From Pezizomycotina sp. ARF18 (lineage: Eukaryota; Ascomycota): 30,567 nucleotides of DNA. Below the pieces are notes generated by a model. That model did no database searches and was not told where the DNA came from. It saw only the letters and a program-made list of their open reading frames with translations. Below are positions 1-9,115 of the stretch, in pieces. Position numbers and translations under genes: made by a program. The number at the start of each line of letters is the position of its first letter. Positions within the stretch are counted from its first letter, which is position 1. Location of the stretch: contig AZLU01000337.1 in assembly GCA_002224055.1 (NCBI GenBank), positions 1 through 30,567 on the forward strand, given 5' to 3'.

Positions 1-654
1 GAGTACGAAGCTCGGCAACGCCTAAATGTCCGCCACCAATCGAAGTCTAACCTCGTCTCCACTATAATACTTAACTTCCGTTCGCCGATATTACCTGGTT
101 TAAATTCCTTGAGGTTGAAAGGTCCAGTGCCGGTGAGGGGTCGCTACCTCTAAGGATCCGCTGCTGCGCCCAAATTACTGCAGCGAGCTTTCGTAGTCTC
201 CTAGGGTCCAGATTCTTTCCGGCTGACGACCCTTTTGGTTGATTCACTCCCGAGACGGTTTTTGGAAATTTATTCGACGGCTACCTAAAAGCCCAGGAGG
301 CTTGAATGAAAAGTCGGCATGAAGGATATACCGACTAATAATGTAGATAAAGGGCATACGACACTGAGAATTATGTCCACTACCGAGAAAATGGCCTACT
401 ATTGATCCCGAGCTGTATCTGGATAAGGAAAGTTATTCAAGTATTAACTTGCAAATACACTTGCAAGAGCATTGATATGCGCGACGCATAGTAACTGTTG
501 CTACGACTCAAGCTTCAAGCCATGCCATTGAAGCCCGAAAAAAGAGCCCAAAAAATTGATCTTTCCTGCTCCTTGGCCACGCGGGAGTAAACCTATACTG
601 TAGAAGCAAAAATTCGCCGATCAACTAAAATTCCAAACAACAAAGCAATCAGCT
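1..654. other. Left flank without a supported gene
   Basis: No long open frame and no recognisable domain on either strand. The minus strand around 150-210 can be read as a short peptide vaguely like a retroelement RNase H segment (KLAAVIWAQQRI), but nothing around it supports that reading, so it is not annotated as an element. Confidence 0.4.
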
Positions 655-995
655 AATCAATTAGCACAGCGCGAATCGTATGTCTACCTTAATGGCCTCG
701 GCTATCATGAAATTGCCCATAAAAATATTCATGGCTATCTGTGGGGGGCATGTAGATTCGCAAGGCCGTTTTTCCGTCCAGCTCCAAGGCCATCCATATC
801 CATCACTTAGATCAATTATGTACATTCAATCTCTCATATCCTTAATGCCCCACACTACCTATCCTCTTCAAGCAATTGAATCTCTGGCCATGGATAGCTT
901 CCTTGCCAAAGTGAAGCGCCAAAACTTTACTCCGAGGAACGGAGAGCGTGTATTGAAAAATGTTAGAGGAAGGGAGGTTCTTCAGTAGGATTGGG
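655..995 (+). mobile_element. Degraded Tc1/mariner-like transposase remnant
   Basis: Two consecutive frames carry pieces that resemble the N-terminal DNA-binding part of fungal Tc1/mariner (Pot/Fot-like) transposases. From about position 658 the peptide contains YLNGLGYHEIAHK, which fits the first helix-turn-helix of these proteins. After a frame change near 730-810, YIQSLISLMPHTTYPLQAI and a following MDSFLAKVKR fit the second helix-turn-helix region that precedes the DDE catalytic domain. The catalytic domain itself is absent downstream, and I found no terminal inverted repeats. A long-dead fragment is the most likely state. The family call comes from remembered sequence character, not from an alignment. 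Confidence 0.42.
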
Positions 996-1530
996 AACCA
1001 AGTTTATACCTCCCTTGAAGTTCGATCTCCGGACTGATTACCTCGTTAAAATCAATTAAGAGGCAGTCCAGTTGCTGCTGCGACAAGGAGTCATTCATTA
1101 TGTGTATTACTATTTAGTTCACTGAAGATATAAAATTGCTTTGTGTATAACTTCGGTGCTTTTCCCCGAGTTTTGGCGCCGCGGGATCTCCGGGCGCCCG
1201 ATATCCACTTTGAGATGACCGCGTTCGATACGCGACGCGGAGGCACGAAACAACAACAGAAGAAACACGATGATGCCAGACGTATGACATGCAATGCTCT
1301 AGTTATTGATATGTATATATAATGTATCTATCTTATCTACAATTTCACCTTCTCCGAAACAACATCTACAGAACTGAACTATGGACGGTGGAGAATTTGC
1401 TATCTACAGAGTCGCGTAATCCAGGGCCGCCGTTTTGCCCAGCGTCAGTTCTGAACCTACCAAGCAGCTTTCCGATCGGCGCAGGGCGAAGTCTAGGGAC
1501 ACGTCCACCGTCGCCTTCTCCAGCAGCTCG
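996..1530. other. Intergenic stretch
   Basis: No convincing gene. The short open frames here have no conserved pattern, and the last part is the 3' flank of the minus-strand gene that ends at 1531. Confidence 0.4.
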
Positions 1531-3443
1531 CTAACAATGTTCAGCAGCCTGTGCTCTTCTCCGCTTCCTCGATCCCCCGGAGTGGTCTATGCTATGTCCG
1601 TTCAGGACTTCGTCGTCGTTGACATATTTCCCGAGGGAAACTGAGACCTTGCGACTATAAGTCTGAACACCGCTTCCTCCCATTCCCCTGGAAGTTTAAA
1701 GTCTGCGTTGAGTTGCCGGAGCTCACGCTACCCTTACCGACCTGCGACATATAAGTAGAGATACCATCCTGCCTTGTGCGCAGATTCCCTGCGCTTTGAG
1801 CGGCGAATACTGATTGTTCGCAGCAGCCCAGTTCCACCCTCTGCTAACAGATGCGGAAATCATTTGAGTAGTGCTCGTCGCGTAGAAAGTCGAGTTCATC
1901 GCCAATGGGTAGTCGTAGCTAAAGACAACGCCTTCCTCGGTGCTATCTGTCCCCTTGGTAGATTGTAAGACCCACTGGTTGTTACCGGATTCCCAGATGT
2001 ACTGGGTATTAGAGTACTCCAACTGTTGGCTCCACGATTTCGTTACAGGGTATCCACCAATGTTGACTTCGGAGGTAATGCTGATGCTACGGGAGGCGGT
2101 GACTTTCTGAGTGAGTGTCATATTTGAGAGTTCGAGACGCCGACCGAGGCGTTTGGATTTACGGTCGGGTTCAAATCGCGGAATAGCTTGTAATGTTACC
2201 TGTAGTCGGCTCGGTGGAGTCCTTGTATGTCCACAGTTTAAGATTGGCCGCGGCAAACCAGTTCTCCAATGGGACATTGTTGGTTCCAAGAGCGCGGAGC
2301 TCGAATGTGTGCGCCTGCCCGTCGGCGAGATGGGGAGCCAGGGGTCGAGGGAAATTTCGTAGGTTGGAAGCTACGCAAGACACAAGATAGTTAGCTTTGA
2401 TCGCATTGATTCACTTCCTTGGGTTCGCATATAGAACTCACATTATAGGCTTCAATGCCAGCGAGCGGACGCCAAAGACCAGGACTGATTCCACCCGTGA
2501 AAATGATCGGGAATGGCCATGCTACTCCGGCGAGTTTGCCGTCAATCAGTACTTGAACTTCTCTGAACGGTCCTCTTCCTAACAATTGACCGCCCTGTTG
2601 CGCGAATGTTCCATCGTAGCCATCGATAGCGTTGGAATACCAAAATTCCTCGTTTCCATTTCCAGACGAGAAAATTTCGATGCTAGCCTTCTCGAGGTTC
2701 CTAATAGGTGCCGTAACTTCGTTCGAGGCTTCTGACTTGGCAGCGACCAAAACTTCGCGTCCCCGTCGTTGCTCAAGCCGATGACATTTTCGGGGCCTTA
2801 TCTGCCGGGTTTCCAGGAACAAAAATGGCGGTCAGAGTCGCATTAAGGCTAGCGGTGTATTGATCATTTACGACGTTTCCGATATCAAGTGTGACTTTTC
2901 TAGGCGAGGACCAGAGGCGGAGTAATCGACGGTCTCACGTAAGACTCCTGAAAGACTCCGGTCTGAATCGAAGGCTCGGCTGTAGAAAATTCCCAGACGA
3001 TAGAATCGTCGAGCCAGGCGGTGCCAAGCCGATCGTACTGAACTCCTTGGATACGATCTTTAGATGGAGAAGTACATTCGACCATGGACCAGGACAATTC
3101 GCTGGCGGTCCGGCGTAGTGTGCTAAATTAAGATCGATGTATCAGTATTCGAATCGTGCCCTGAAAATTGCCATCCTTTTAACTCTATGTTCGCTATCCT
3201 AGAAGTTTAAAGATAAAATAAATCAGCCCCGAGACGAGACTTACTTATCGATGGATTTCCGTAACTGTTCGCAAATATATGTTGCGCTAGCGTGACCGTG
3301 CATGCATTATCTGGTATCGACGCAAGCGGCGGAGGCTGCACCTGCGTAGTTTGGATGAAATCAGGGGAATTGTTGAATTGCGCCAAAACTCCCCGAAATC
3401 GGAGGACTAGGCCAAGAATCGTGGGGATGCTTAGCGAGCGCAT
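1531..3443 (-). pseudogene. Secreted PNGase A-like glycoamidase, frame-disrupted
   Basis: Resembles the fungal peptide-N4-(N-acetyl-beta-glucosaminyl)asparagine amidase A family, secreted enzymes that remove N-glycans from glycoproteins. The product starts with a signal peptide (MRSLSIPTILGLVLRF then VLAQ) and ACTVTLAQHIFANSYGNPS. Later come YDRLGTAWLDDSIVWEFSTA, KVTLDIGNVVNDQYTASLNA, EEFWYSNAIDG, FREVQVLIDGKLAGVAWPFP and IIFTGGISPGLWRPLAGIEA, in the family order. ADGQAHTFEL and a beta-rich C-terminal half follow, ending in TYSRKVSVSLGKYVNDDE before the stop at 1531-1533. A likely intron (GTGAGT donor, GCTAAC branch, GCGTAG acceptor) lies near 2370-2430, and a first intron begins near 3265. 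The homologous frame jumps at about 1680, 1800, 2190, 2350, 2700, 2790 and 3050, so no intact enzyme can be read. The jump near 2350 sits in a CCCC run. Family call 0.8; whether it is a true pseudogene or sequencing error is open. Confidence 0.72.
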
Positions 3444-4362
3444 TGCTTCTGCGGTGTCTCGATCTCGCGAAAGTAATAAAGAAGGCAAAGTTGGAACTCG
3501 GAGGCGAGAATAAGCTGAAGCGATATCGATGCAGAGAGCTCAAGAAAGTCGAATCGAATCAAGCACGGCGTCTCCTCTTCTTTAACCACCGAGCACTCTC
3601 TACCAACATTACTTCCTATATTAGCTCTCCATATCGCAACATTGGAACCTCGTATTCATATGAGCGAGTAATCTTACTAGCTGCTTTTTTAAACCCCTCG
3701 GGAGTCAAGGATCTGAAGAACCGGTAGATGCGCAGGAAGTTGCTTGCCGAATTCACCCGTGCCTTGCATATGCGGAAGGCGTCACTGATTGGTCGTCTCC
3801 ACGCCTGAGAATATTACATCTAATTTTATTTCTCCTCTTGGAAAGGAAACAATATTCCGCTCTTCTCGTCTTATTGATCTGGCAGGAGGCTTCATTATAA
3901 TGTGTTTTCAGTATACGCGTATACGAACGATTTAATGGGAAAATTGCCGGGTATCACAGGTTGAGTCTTTATCACGCAACCTAATTTCTAGCTCAGGGGT
4001 GATCGTATATTTCTTTTTAGACGACACGAGGAAGGACTCGGAATGCAAGGGCCACTAATAGCCAACAACATGCACATTCCCGCGCCGGCGCGAGGCCCCA
4101 GTTGAATATAGAGCTTCATGTAACGTTGCCATTCTCGAATCCGGGTTACTGTCCAGACTTTATCAGCGGAATCATGGATGGAACATCCGCGCCAGGTTTT
4201 GGTCATTAAATTGACAATTATATCCTCTATGAAAATTCTATTCCTACCATGATCTTCGGAAGAAGATTGTAAAAGCTAGACTAACGCTCTTGAAACAATT
4301 CGAAATTAAATGACTACGGCTAGAGTTTATCATATTTACAGAATTTGCTATATCGGCTTTTC
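3444..4362. other. Intergenic stretch
   Basis: Upstream flank of the PNGase A-like gene and downstream flank of the 4363 gene. Short open frames only; no domain, RNA gene or repeat seen. Confidence 0.4.
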
Positions 4363-5480
4363 TTAGTCGTAGACTCGGCCTTGCCATGGGTCCGTTACGC
4401 GATCATGGTGAACCAGCCCGAGCACCCTTAGTTCGACCTCACCGTACCTTACATTATAATCCCCCATATACTTCATCAGCTCGTCGGCCGTCGCGTTAGA
4501 TGCTTTCCCGGGCTGTAGTGGATTATGTTCGGGCGGGATATTCATCGCCCTCGCCATCTCCATTGGCGACAGGGTAACCTTCTGCCCAACCTCCAGAATC
4601 CCCAGAAGAGGCTCGCTGTGCAGAATATCCCGGCCGCCAGAGCCCCACCGCGACGGCCACGTGCCCAAAGTGAGTGTGGTAGACGTTGCATGTGGTGCGG
4701 TATTGGTCGACTGCATCCCTCTTCCACCGCCCTGGGAAGGTATATTCACGCCTCACTCGGATTTGGAGTTCAGCGACGAGTAGTAGCTGATATTGTTCTG
4801 TAATTCGAGATACGCGTTCCGGCCTTCATACACGGCGTAGAGGCGGAGCAGCGGAAGGTCATTTCCTAAACGAGCTGGAGACGAGTCGAGTCGGATTGAT
4901 GAAGATGGCGTTGCATACGGGCCCGAAGGTCAAAGGCGTAGTTACCAAATGAAAAAGGCAAGAGGAGGCTGCCGCAGCTTCGATGATCACGTCCGCCGAT
5001 GTCATGCCTGCGACGCAGCTGTGAGTGAACTCGAAATAGATTCTAAAATAGCTTCGCGAGTCTACTCAAGGTCTGTTCTGCGTGACTTTGTGTTTCCGTG
5101 GCGCTATTGGTGCCAAGATGAGTTCTATCGCTGGCCGAGGACTTGGTCCGTCCAAACAGGTTTCGACCCAATCGGTACGATTAATGAGGATATCCTGGAA
5201 ACCAAACTGATGCGGCGTAGGTGTCGAAGTAGAGGCTTTGGTCGTAGCGAAGTTGTAGGTATAGTACTCATCTTTGGTCGGTGGAAGAAGAAACTCGTCG
5301 GGTACTTTGCGTCATTAGAGCCCTCAAAGTTAAGGGCAACGAAGTTGGCCCAGTTCCATACAGAGTTCCACTATTCCTTTGTCATGTTCGGGTTAATCAT
5401 CGTGAATTGGAAGGAGTTGACGATAGTGCCTCGCGTTGCGTGCGGTACATCCCTAGAAAGGTATATTACAAGAAGGATAA
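4363..5480 (-). pseudogene. 3' part of a fungal membrane-family gene, disrupted
   Basis: The minus strand carries protein-like segments in changing frames. From 5' to 3' these are VNSFQFTMINPNMTKE and WNSVWNWANFVALNFEG (about 5430-5320), QFGFQDILINRTDWVETCL (about 5200), LPLLRLYAVYEGRNAYLELQ and NISYYSSLN (about 4870-4770), then the clearest block, about 128 residues ending at 4363. That block contains DILHSEPLLGILEVGQKVTL and SPMEMARAMNIPP, then NATADELMKYMGDYNVRYGE. From memory, the arrangement of an acidic leader, a V-x-LSP-x-E-x-A motif and a V-R-Y-G strand matches the C-terminal cytosolic part of ascomycete multi-pass membrane proteins of unknown function. The N-terminal membrane part is missing, because the next minus-strand gene ends only 200 bp upstream. 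Function unknown; at least three frame changes. Confidence 0.4.
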
Positions 5481-5688
5481 TCTTCCGGCTGCAAAGAATC
5501 GAGTTGATAATGGTCACTACCAAGGTTGTAAATTATAATATCAGCATTTTATCATTATTGCATGAGAATTATACATATTACATCGATTTGTGGTATACAC
5601 ATCTTGGGTTATTGCTCCCCTTTCAAACATCGGATAGGGAACTATAAACTGCATTAACTAATGGCTCCCTGTTCCAGATCAGGATTGG

Positions 5689-7819
5689 TCACGTCGTGCC
5701 TGATCCGAATACTTTATATTCCTCGAATTTGCATCGACTCTCGTCTCCCCATACTGCAACTTCACTTTGCGGTCTAGCTTCGCGTACCTCCACCAGAGTT
5801 CCCTTTAGCATATTTCGTCTGAAGGGCGTCGTCAAGGTCGGGGTTTCTCGTCGCGAGAAACAGGGTGGAGAAATCATTCGAGGTCGCCATGCTGTCCTCT
5901 ACGCTTATCAATCCGAAAGTACCGACGATGACGCCGATGAAGGAAGCGAGTATTATAGAACCGTAGGAGATCAGTAGATTAAACCGGTTATATGAGTATA
6001 CGTTCACGATTTCGGAGCGTTCTATTATTGCAAAGTCTAGTTGCTTCGGCCTAAGTCCAGAGAAGAACTCTCATTAGCTAAGTGATCTCTCACAGACCAT
6101 GATCCGTCAATGATATGTTTTCTTACCAAAAAGTCACTGTTGCTGAACAAACTCAAAGTAATGTTCCTACTTAGCTCCTCCAGCAGCGCTCCAAAATTCA
6201 GACCCCTGGTCAGCGCCTTTGTCGCATTTGATGCATCCCACTCTCCGACCTCGGCGTCAAAGCTGCCCCACAGAGCCGTCTGCGCCACAAGCGTCCGGTT
6301 GATGCTGGCGCTCTTGTGATCACTGTCGTCGAAGCTTATCCCGGAGTGTGTCGTGCCCGCGATAAGAGTCGTTATGACTTCATCCAGGCAGCGTAGGCGG
6401 TGCGCTGCCCCTCTTGTACTCTTTTCCACTCGGGAATGTCGATATCCGGGCCCCCTCCATCTGTGCCATTTCCAACCACTCTGTTTAAGTACTGCGGTTC
6501 CTTCACGGAGATAGATTGCACACCGTCCTCGTAAGTCCACCGCGTGGAATACGATGTGTTGTAAAGCTCGCACGTCCAGCACGCATCTTTCTGGCATGTC
6601 GTCTTTGTGGGGAATGGGAATCCGTTCCTGGCTGCATAGCAAGATGTATATATGATCCCAGGATTCCTCGTGCTCCGCCGGGTCGTGGATGAAGTCCCAG
6701 CTTGACGCGAAGAATTCCCCTGCCGATTCAGCCTGGACCCGTAGGAAGTTGACCACGGTTGCGTTCGCTGCGGTACATCGAATCGCTGGCCCGATGAAAT
6801 CGTAATCATAGGTCGACTTGGGAAACGGCGCTGGGCAAGGTAGGATGGAAGCGGATGTGGCGGCAGCGTAGGTCATGCGTGCGAGGTTAGATCTTGGAAC
6901 GCCGAGGCTGTCGGAACTCGACCCGCTAACGTAGTTAGCAGAGGCTGTAAAATTTACGGTCGGCACCGCGACTGAGACTAAACTCATCAGTGGTGATGCC
7001 TTTACCGTCAACGTCGCTGGTGTAAATAGGACGGCGATAGGCATCGTCCACACCGCTGCTGCCAGTAGGAACGAGACGGTCCCTCTCGAAAGCATCTCCA
7101 AATTTAACGCGAAAACGGATTCACATGCCCGTTCAGCATCATATTTATCGCAGGTGGCGTGAAAGCTCTTTTTCGGATCGTCCTCCAGGAGTTAAACGTG
7201 AAAGCTGAAGCGACAGAGGACACGAGCATGTCTTACAGAGGAACGCGAAGCCGTTGCCAATTTGAATGGTCCACGCTTGTCGGCTCTCGGCTCCTGCAAG
7301 CTGGCGGTCGAGAGACGAATAGTAAACATGGTGCCCGATAGCAGCTGCAACGCCAACGAGGAATAATGAGATCATGATGATGAAAGGCTGCCATTTCATG
7401 AAGGCAGGTTTCGGTTGTGTGGTAACGACCGATTTCGGAACGGGCTTTCTAGGTATGTTGAACGTCGAACTACTCGATAACGGTGAGTTGGGTGCCGATG
7501 TGGTATTGCCGACGGCAGGGCTGGCATTTGTATTAGGGATCTGAGGCCGCCACCCGAAGCAGGCGATTGTGCTCGAGGTTGGCTCTGCCGTTCTCCATTC
7601 TCTTCTCTATCATGGTTCTCGCCTGGAACCTGCAAATAAAAGCCCCCGTAAAATATTTCCTTCTTTTACGGGACTTACAGGCGAGTACACGAGCGCGTGT
7701 CTGTTTGGATTCGATCCAGCATGGGAAACACGAGAATATGTTGGCTCTCTAGGGTAATGATTGTTCCGCGACTCGGACGCTAGAGAGTCATGATCTGATG
7801 ATACCTCTGCAGGCTCCAT
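5689..7819 (-). CDS. Ascomycete multi-pass membrane protein (formylmethionine deformylase-like)
   Basis: Member of an ascomycete-specific integral-membrane family usually annotated formylmethionine deformylase-like, although no deformylase activity is known. The start is MEPAEVSSDHDSLASES at 7819; the in-frame GTG slightly upstream has no advantage. A polar N-terminus spans an intron of about 45 nt (GTAAGT to TTTGCAG, about 7630-7680). TM1 is PFIIMISLFLVGVAAAIGHH, followed by the family signature VYYSSLDRQLAGAESRQAW. TM2 is SFLLAAAVWTMPIAVLF; then comes a long extracytosolic domain with Asn-rich sequons and CELYNTSYSTRWTYEDG. The C-terminal membrane segment is NRFNLLISYGSIILASFIGV, with DFSTLFLATRNPDLDDAL after it. 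The last exon probably ends FEEYKVFGSGTT at 5689. Frames change near 7440, 7110, 6660, 6390, 6020 and 5830, some compensating each other. Function and substrate unknown. Confidence 0.68.
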
Positions 7820-8626
7820 GTTTTCCTGAACCACCGAATATTAGGCCTAAGAAACTGTCCAGCAGAGAATATAGGGAATTACTACGGCAGCAAGTGGCGA
7901 TAGAGTGCCATATTATATGATGAGGCTTCAGCGCTTACGACCTAGAAATTCTGTATCATGGCCCTAACCCCCACCCGTGGAGACCTCTTAGTCTTATCGT
8001 GAAATTCCTCTAATACAAGTCTTACCCGCCTTGCAAATTTGTCTCCATCACCCGCCTACCCTGACAAAACAAGGAACGCAGCCATGAAGATGACAGCTAA
8101 GACCTACCATATTCATACTAGCGAACCACGGCAGCTGGGGCTGTCGAATCAGCGCTGCAGAATACTATCCTACGGTTACCCCCGGTATATTACGCGCCGA
8201 AAGAACCATTTATAGTAGTCTACTAGCGAATATGATCGTGCGGCGTGCCTATAAGTTTTCAGCTTGGCGGCTCTGCGTTGTGAGCATAACACTTTTCTTG
8301 CAGAGCCTCGCTTTAATATTGAGGAGATAGTAAACGGAAGTCAGCAAATGAGACATGACGTTTCCGAGTCCCGAATCTGTGTAAAAACACAAAGAAGATC
8401 TTAAGGATTGAGACGCTCGTGTTCTTTCTTTTCATAAGGGTGATTCTTTGGGAATTTCGAGAAATGTCAGATCGATATTAAAGACGAAGTTGGACAGTGT
8501 GCCGGTGTGCTTGCAACGGTCTTGTCGCTATGGATTAATGGAGATATTGAGATTTATAGAGATTTCAGTCTAGTTCCGCTTCAGTGTCGGGTTTCATAGA
8601 GTTAGTTTCATTTGAAGTCCTGATCA
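7820..8626. other. Intergenic stretch
   Basis: Upstream region of the minus-strand membrane-protein gene, followed by about 700 bp in which I see no gene, RNA or repeat. Confidence 0.4.
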
Positions 8627-8634
8627 TAATCTGC
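8627..8634. repeat. Left copy of 8-bp direct repeat (TSD)
   Basis: TAATCTGC, identical to 8851-8858 on the other side of the inverted-repeat element. Read as a target-site duplication. Confidence 0.65.
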
Positions 8635-8850
8635 AGGGCAAATGCTAAAGGGACATACTCGAGCTTACTAGAGGGATATCGTTATATAAACTATTTCTAA
8701 TTTAATTTAGTTACCTACTCAATTTGTACGTACACCAAATTAAAATAAACAATAAAATATTTATATATATATAATAAATATTTATCTTTGAGAATAGTTT
8801 GTGTGGCGATGTTCCTCCAGTAAGCTCGAGTATATCCCTCTAGCATTTGC

Positions 8851-8858
8851 TAATCTGC
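8851..8858. repeat. Right copy of 8-bp direct repeat (TSD)
   Basis: TAATCTGC, directly abutting the right terminus of the inverted repeat. It pairs with 8627-8634. Confidence 0.65.
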
Positions 8859-9115
8859 GAGGGATGTTTCGCAATAAATCTTTATAATAAACGCGGCAAA
8901 GAACAACACAGGCCAACCATTGCTAAAAATGCGGACGACGAAGCCCAAACGTGGCTTAGAAAAGAAGCCAGAAGGTAAAGGTATAAATATGTACATTGCA
9001 AGACAGTATAGGGTAATAACGCGGAAGGAACAGCTAATCTGACATTCGTTTTTCTACAGCCCCAGTAACGCGTGAAGGAGTAAGCGTTTAGGGACGTATG
9101 CAAGCTATAATGGGC

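Larger units (their letters stand above)
8627..8858. mobile_element. MITE-like inverted-repeat element with 8-bp target duplication
   Basis: The left arm from 8638 (CAAATGCTAAAGGGACATAC then TCGAGCTTACT) is mirrored by the right arm ending at 8850; the reverse complement of the right arm reads CAAATGCTAGAGGGATATAC then TCGAGCTTACT. The match continues inward at lower identity to about 8700 on the left and 8795 on the right. About 95 bp of A+T-rich spacer with a TATATATA core lies between. The element is flanked by a perfect 8-bp direct repeat TAATCTGC at 8627-8634 and 8851-8858, consistent with a target-site duplication of the hAT size class. There is no coding capacity, so it would have been moved by an element elsewhere. 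The superfamily is an inference from duplication length only. Confidence 0.72.

Noticed and set aside
100-300. Possible retroelement RNase H or integrase fragment on the minus strand
   Set aside because: One short peptide only, without neighbouring reverse transcriptase, integrase or LTR signals.
2160-2180. T-loop-like GGTTCAAATC suggesting a tRNA
   Set aside because: No matching acceptor, D or anticodon arms around it, and it lies inside the PNGase A-like coding sequence.
4949-5647. Longest plus-strand open frame (232 codons)
   Set aside because: Its composition (many Arg/Trp/Tyr/Cys, no pattern) is unlike a protein domain, while the opposite strand carries segments resembling real protein. 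It is taken as antisense.
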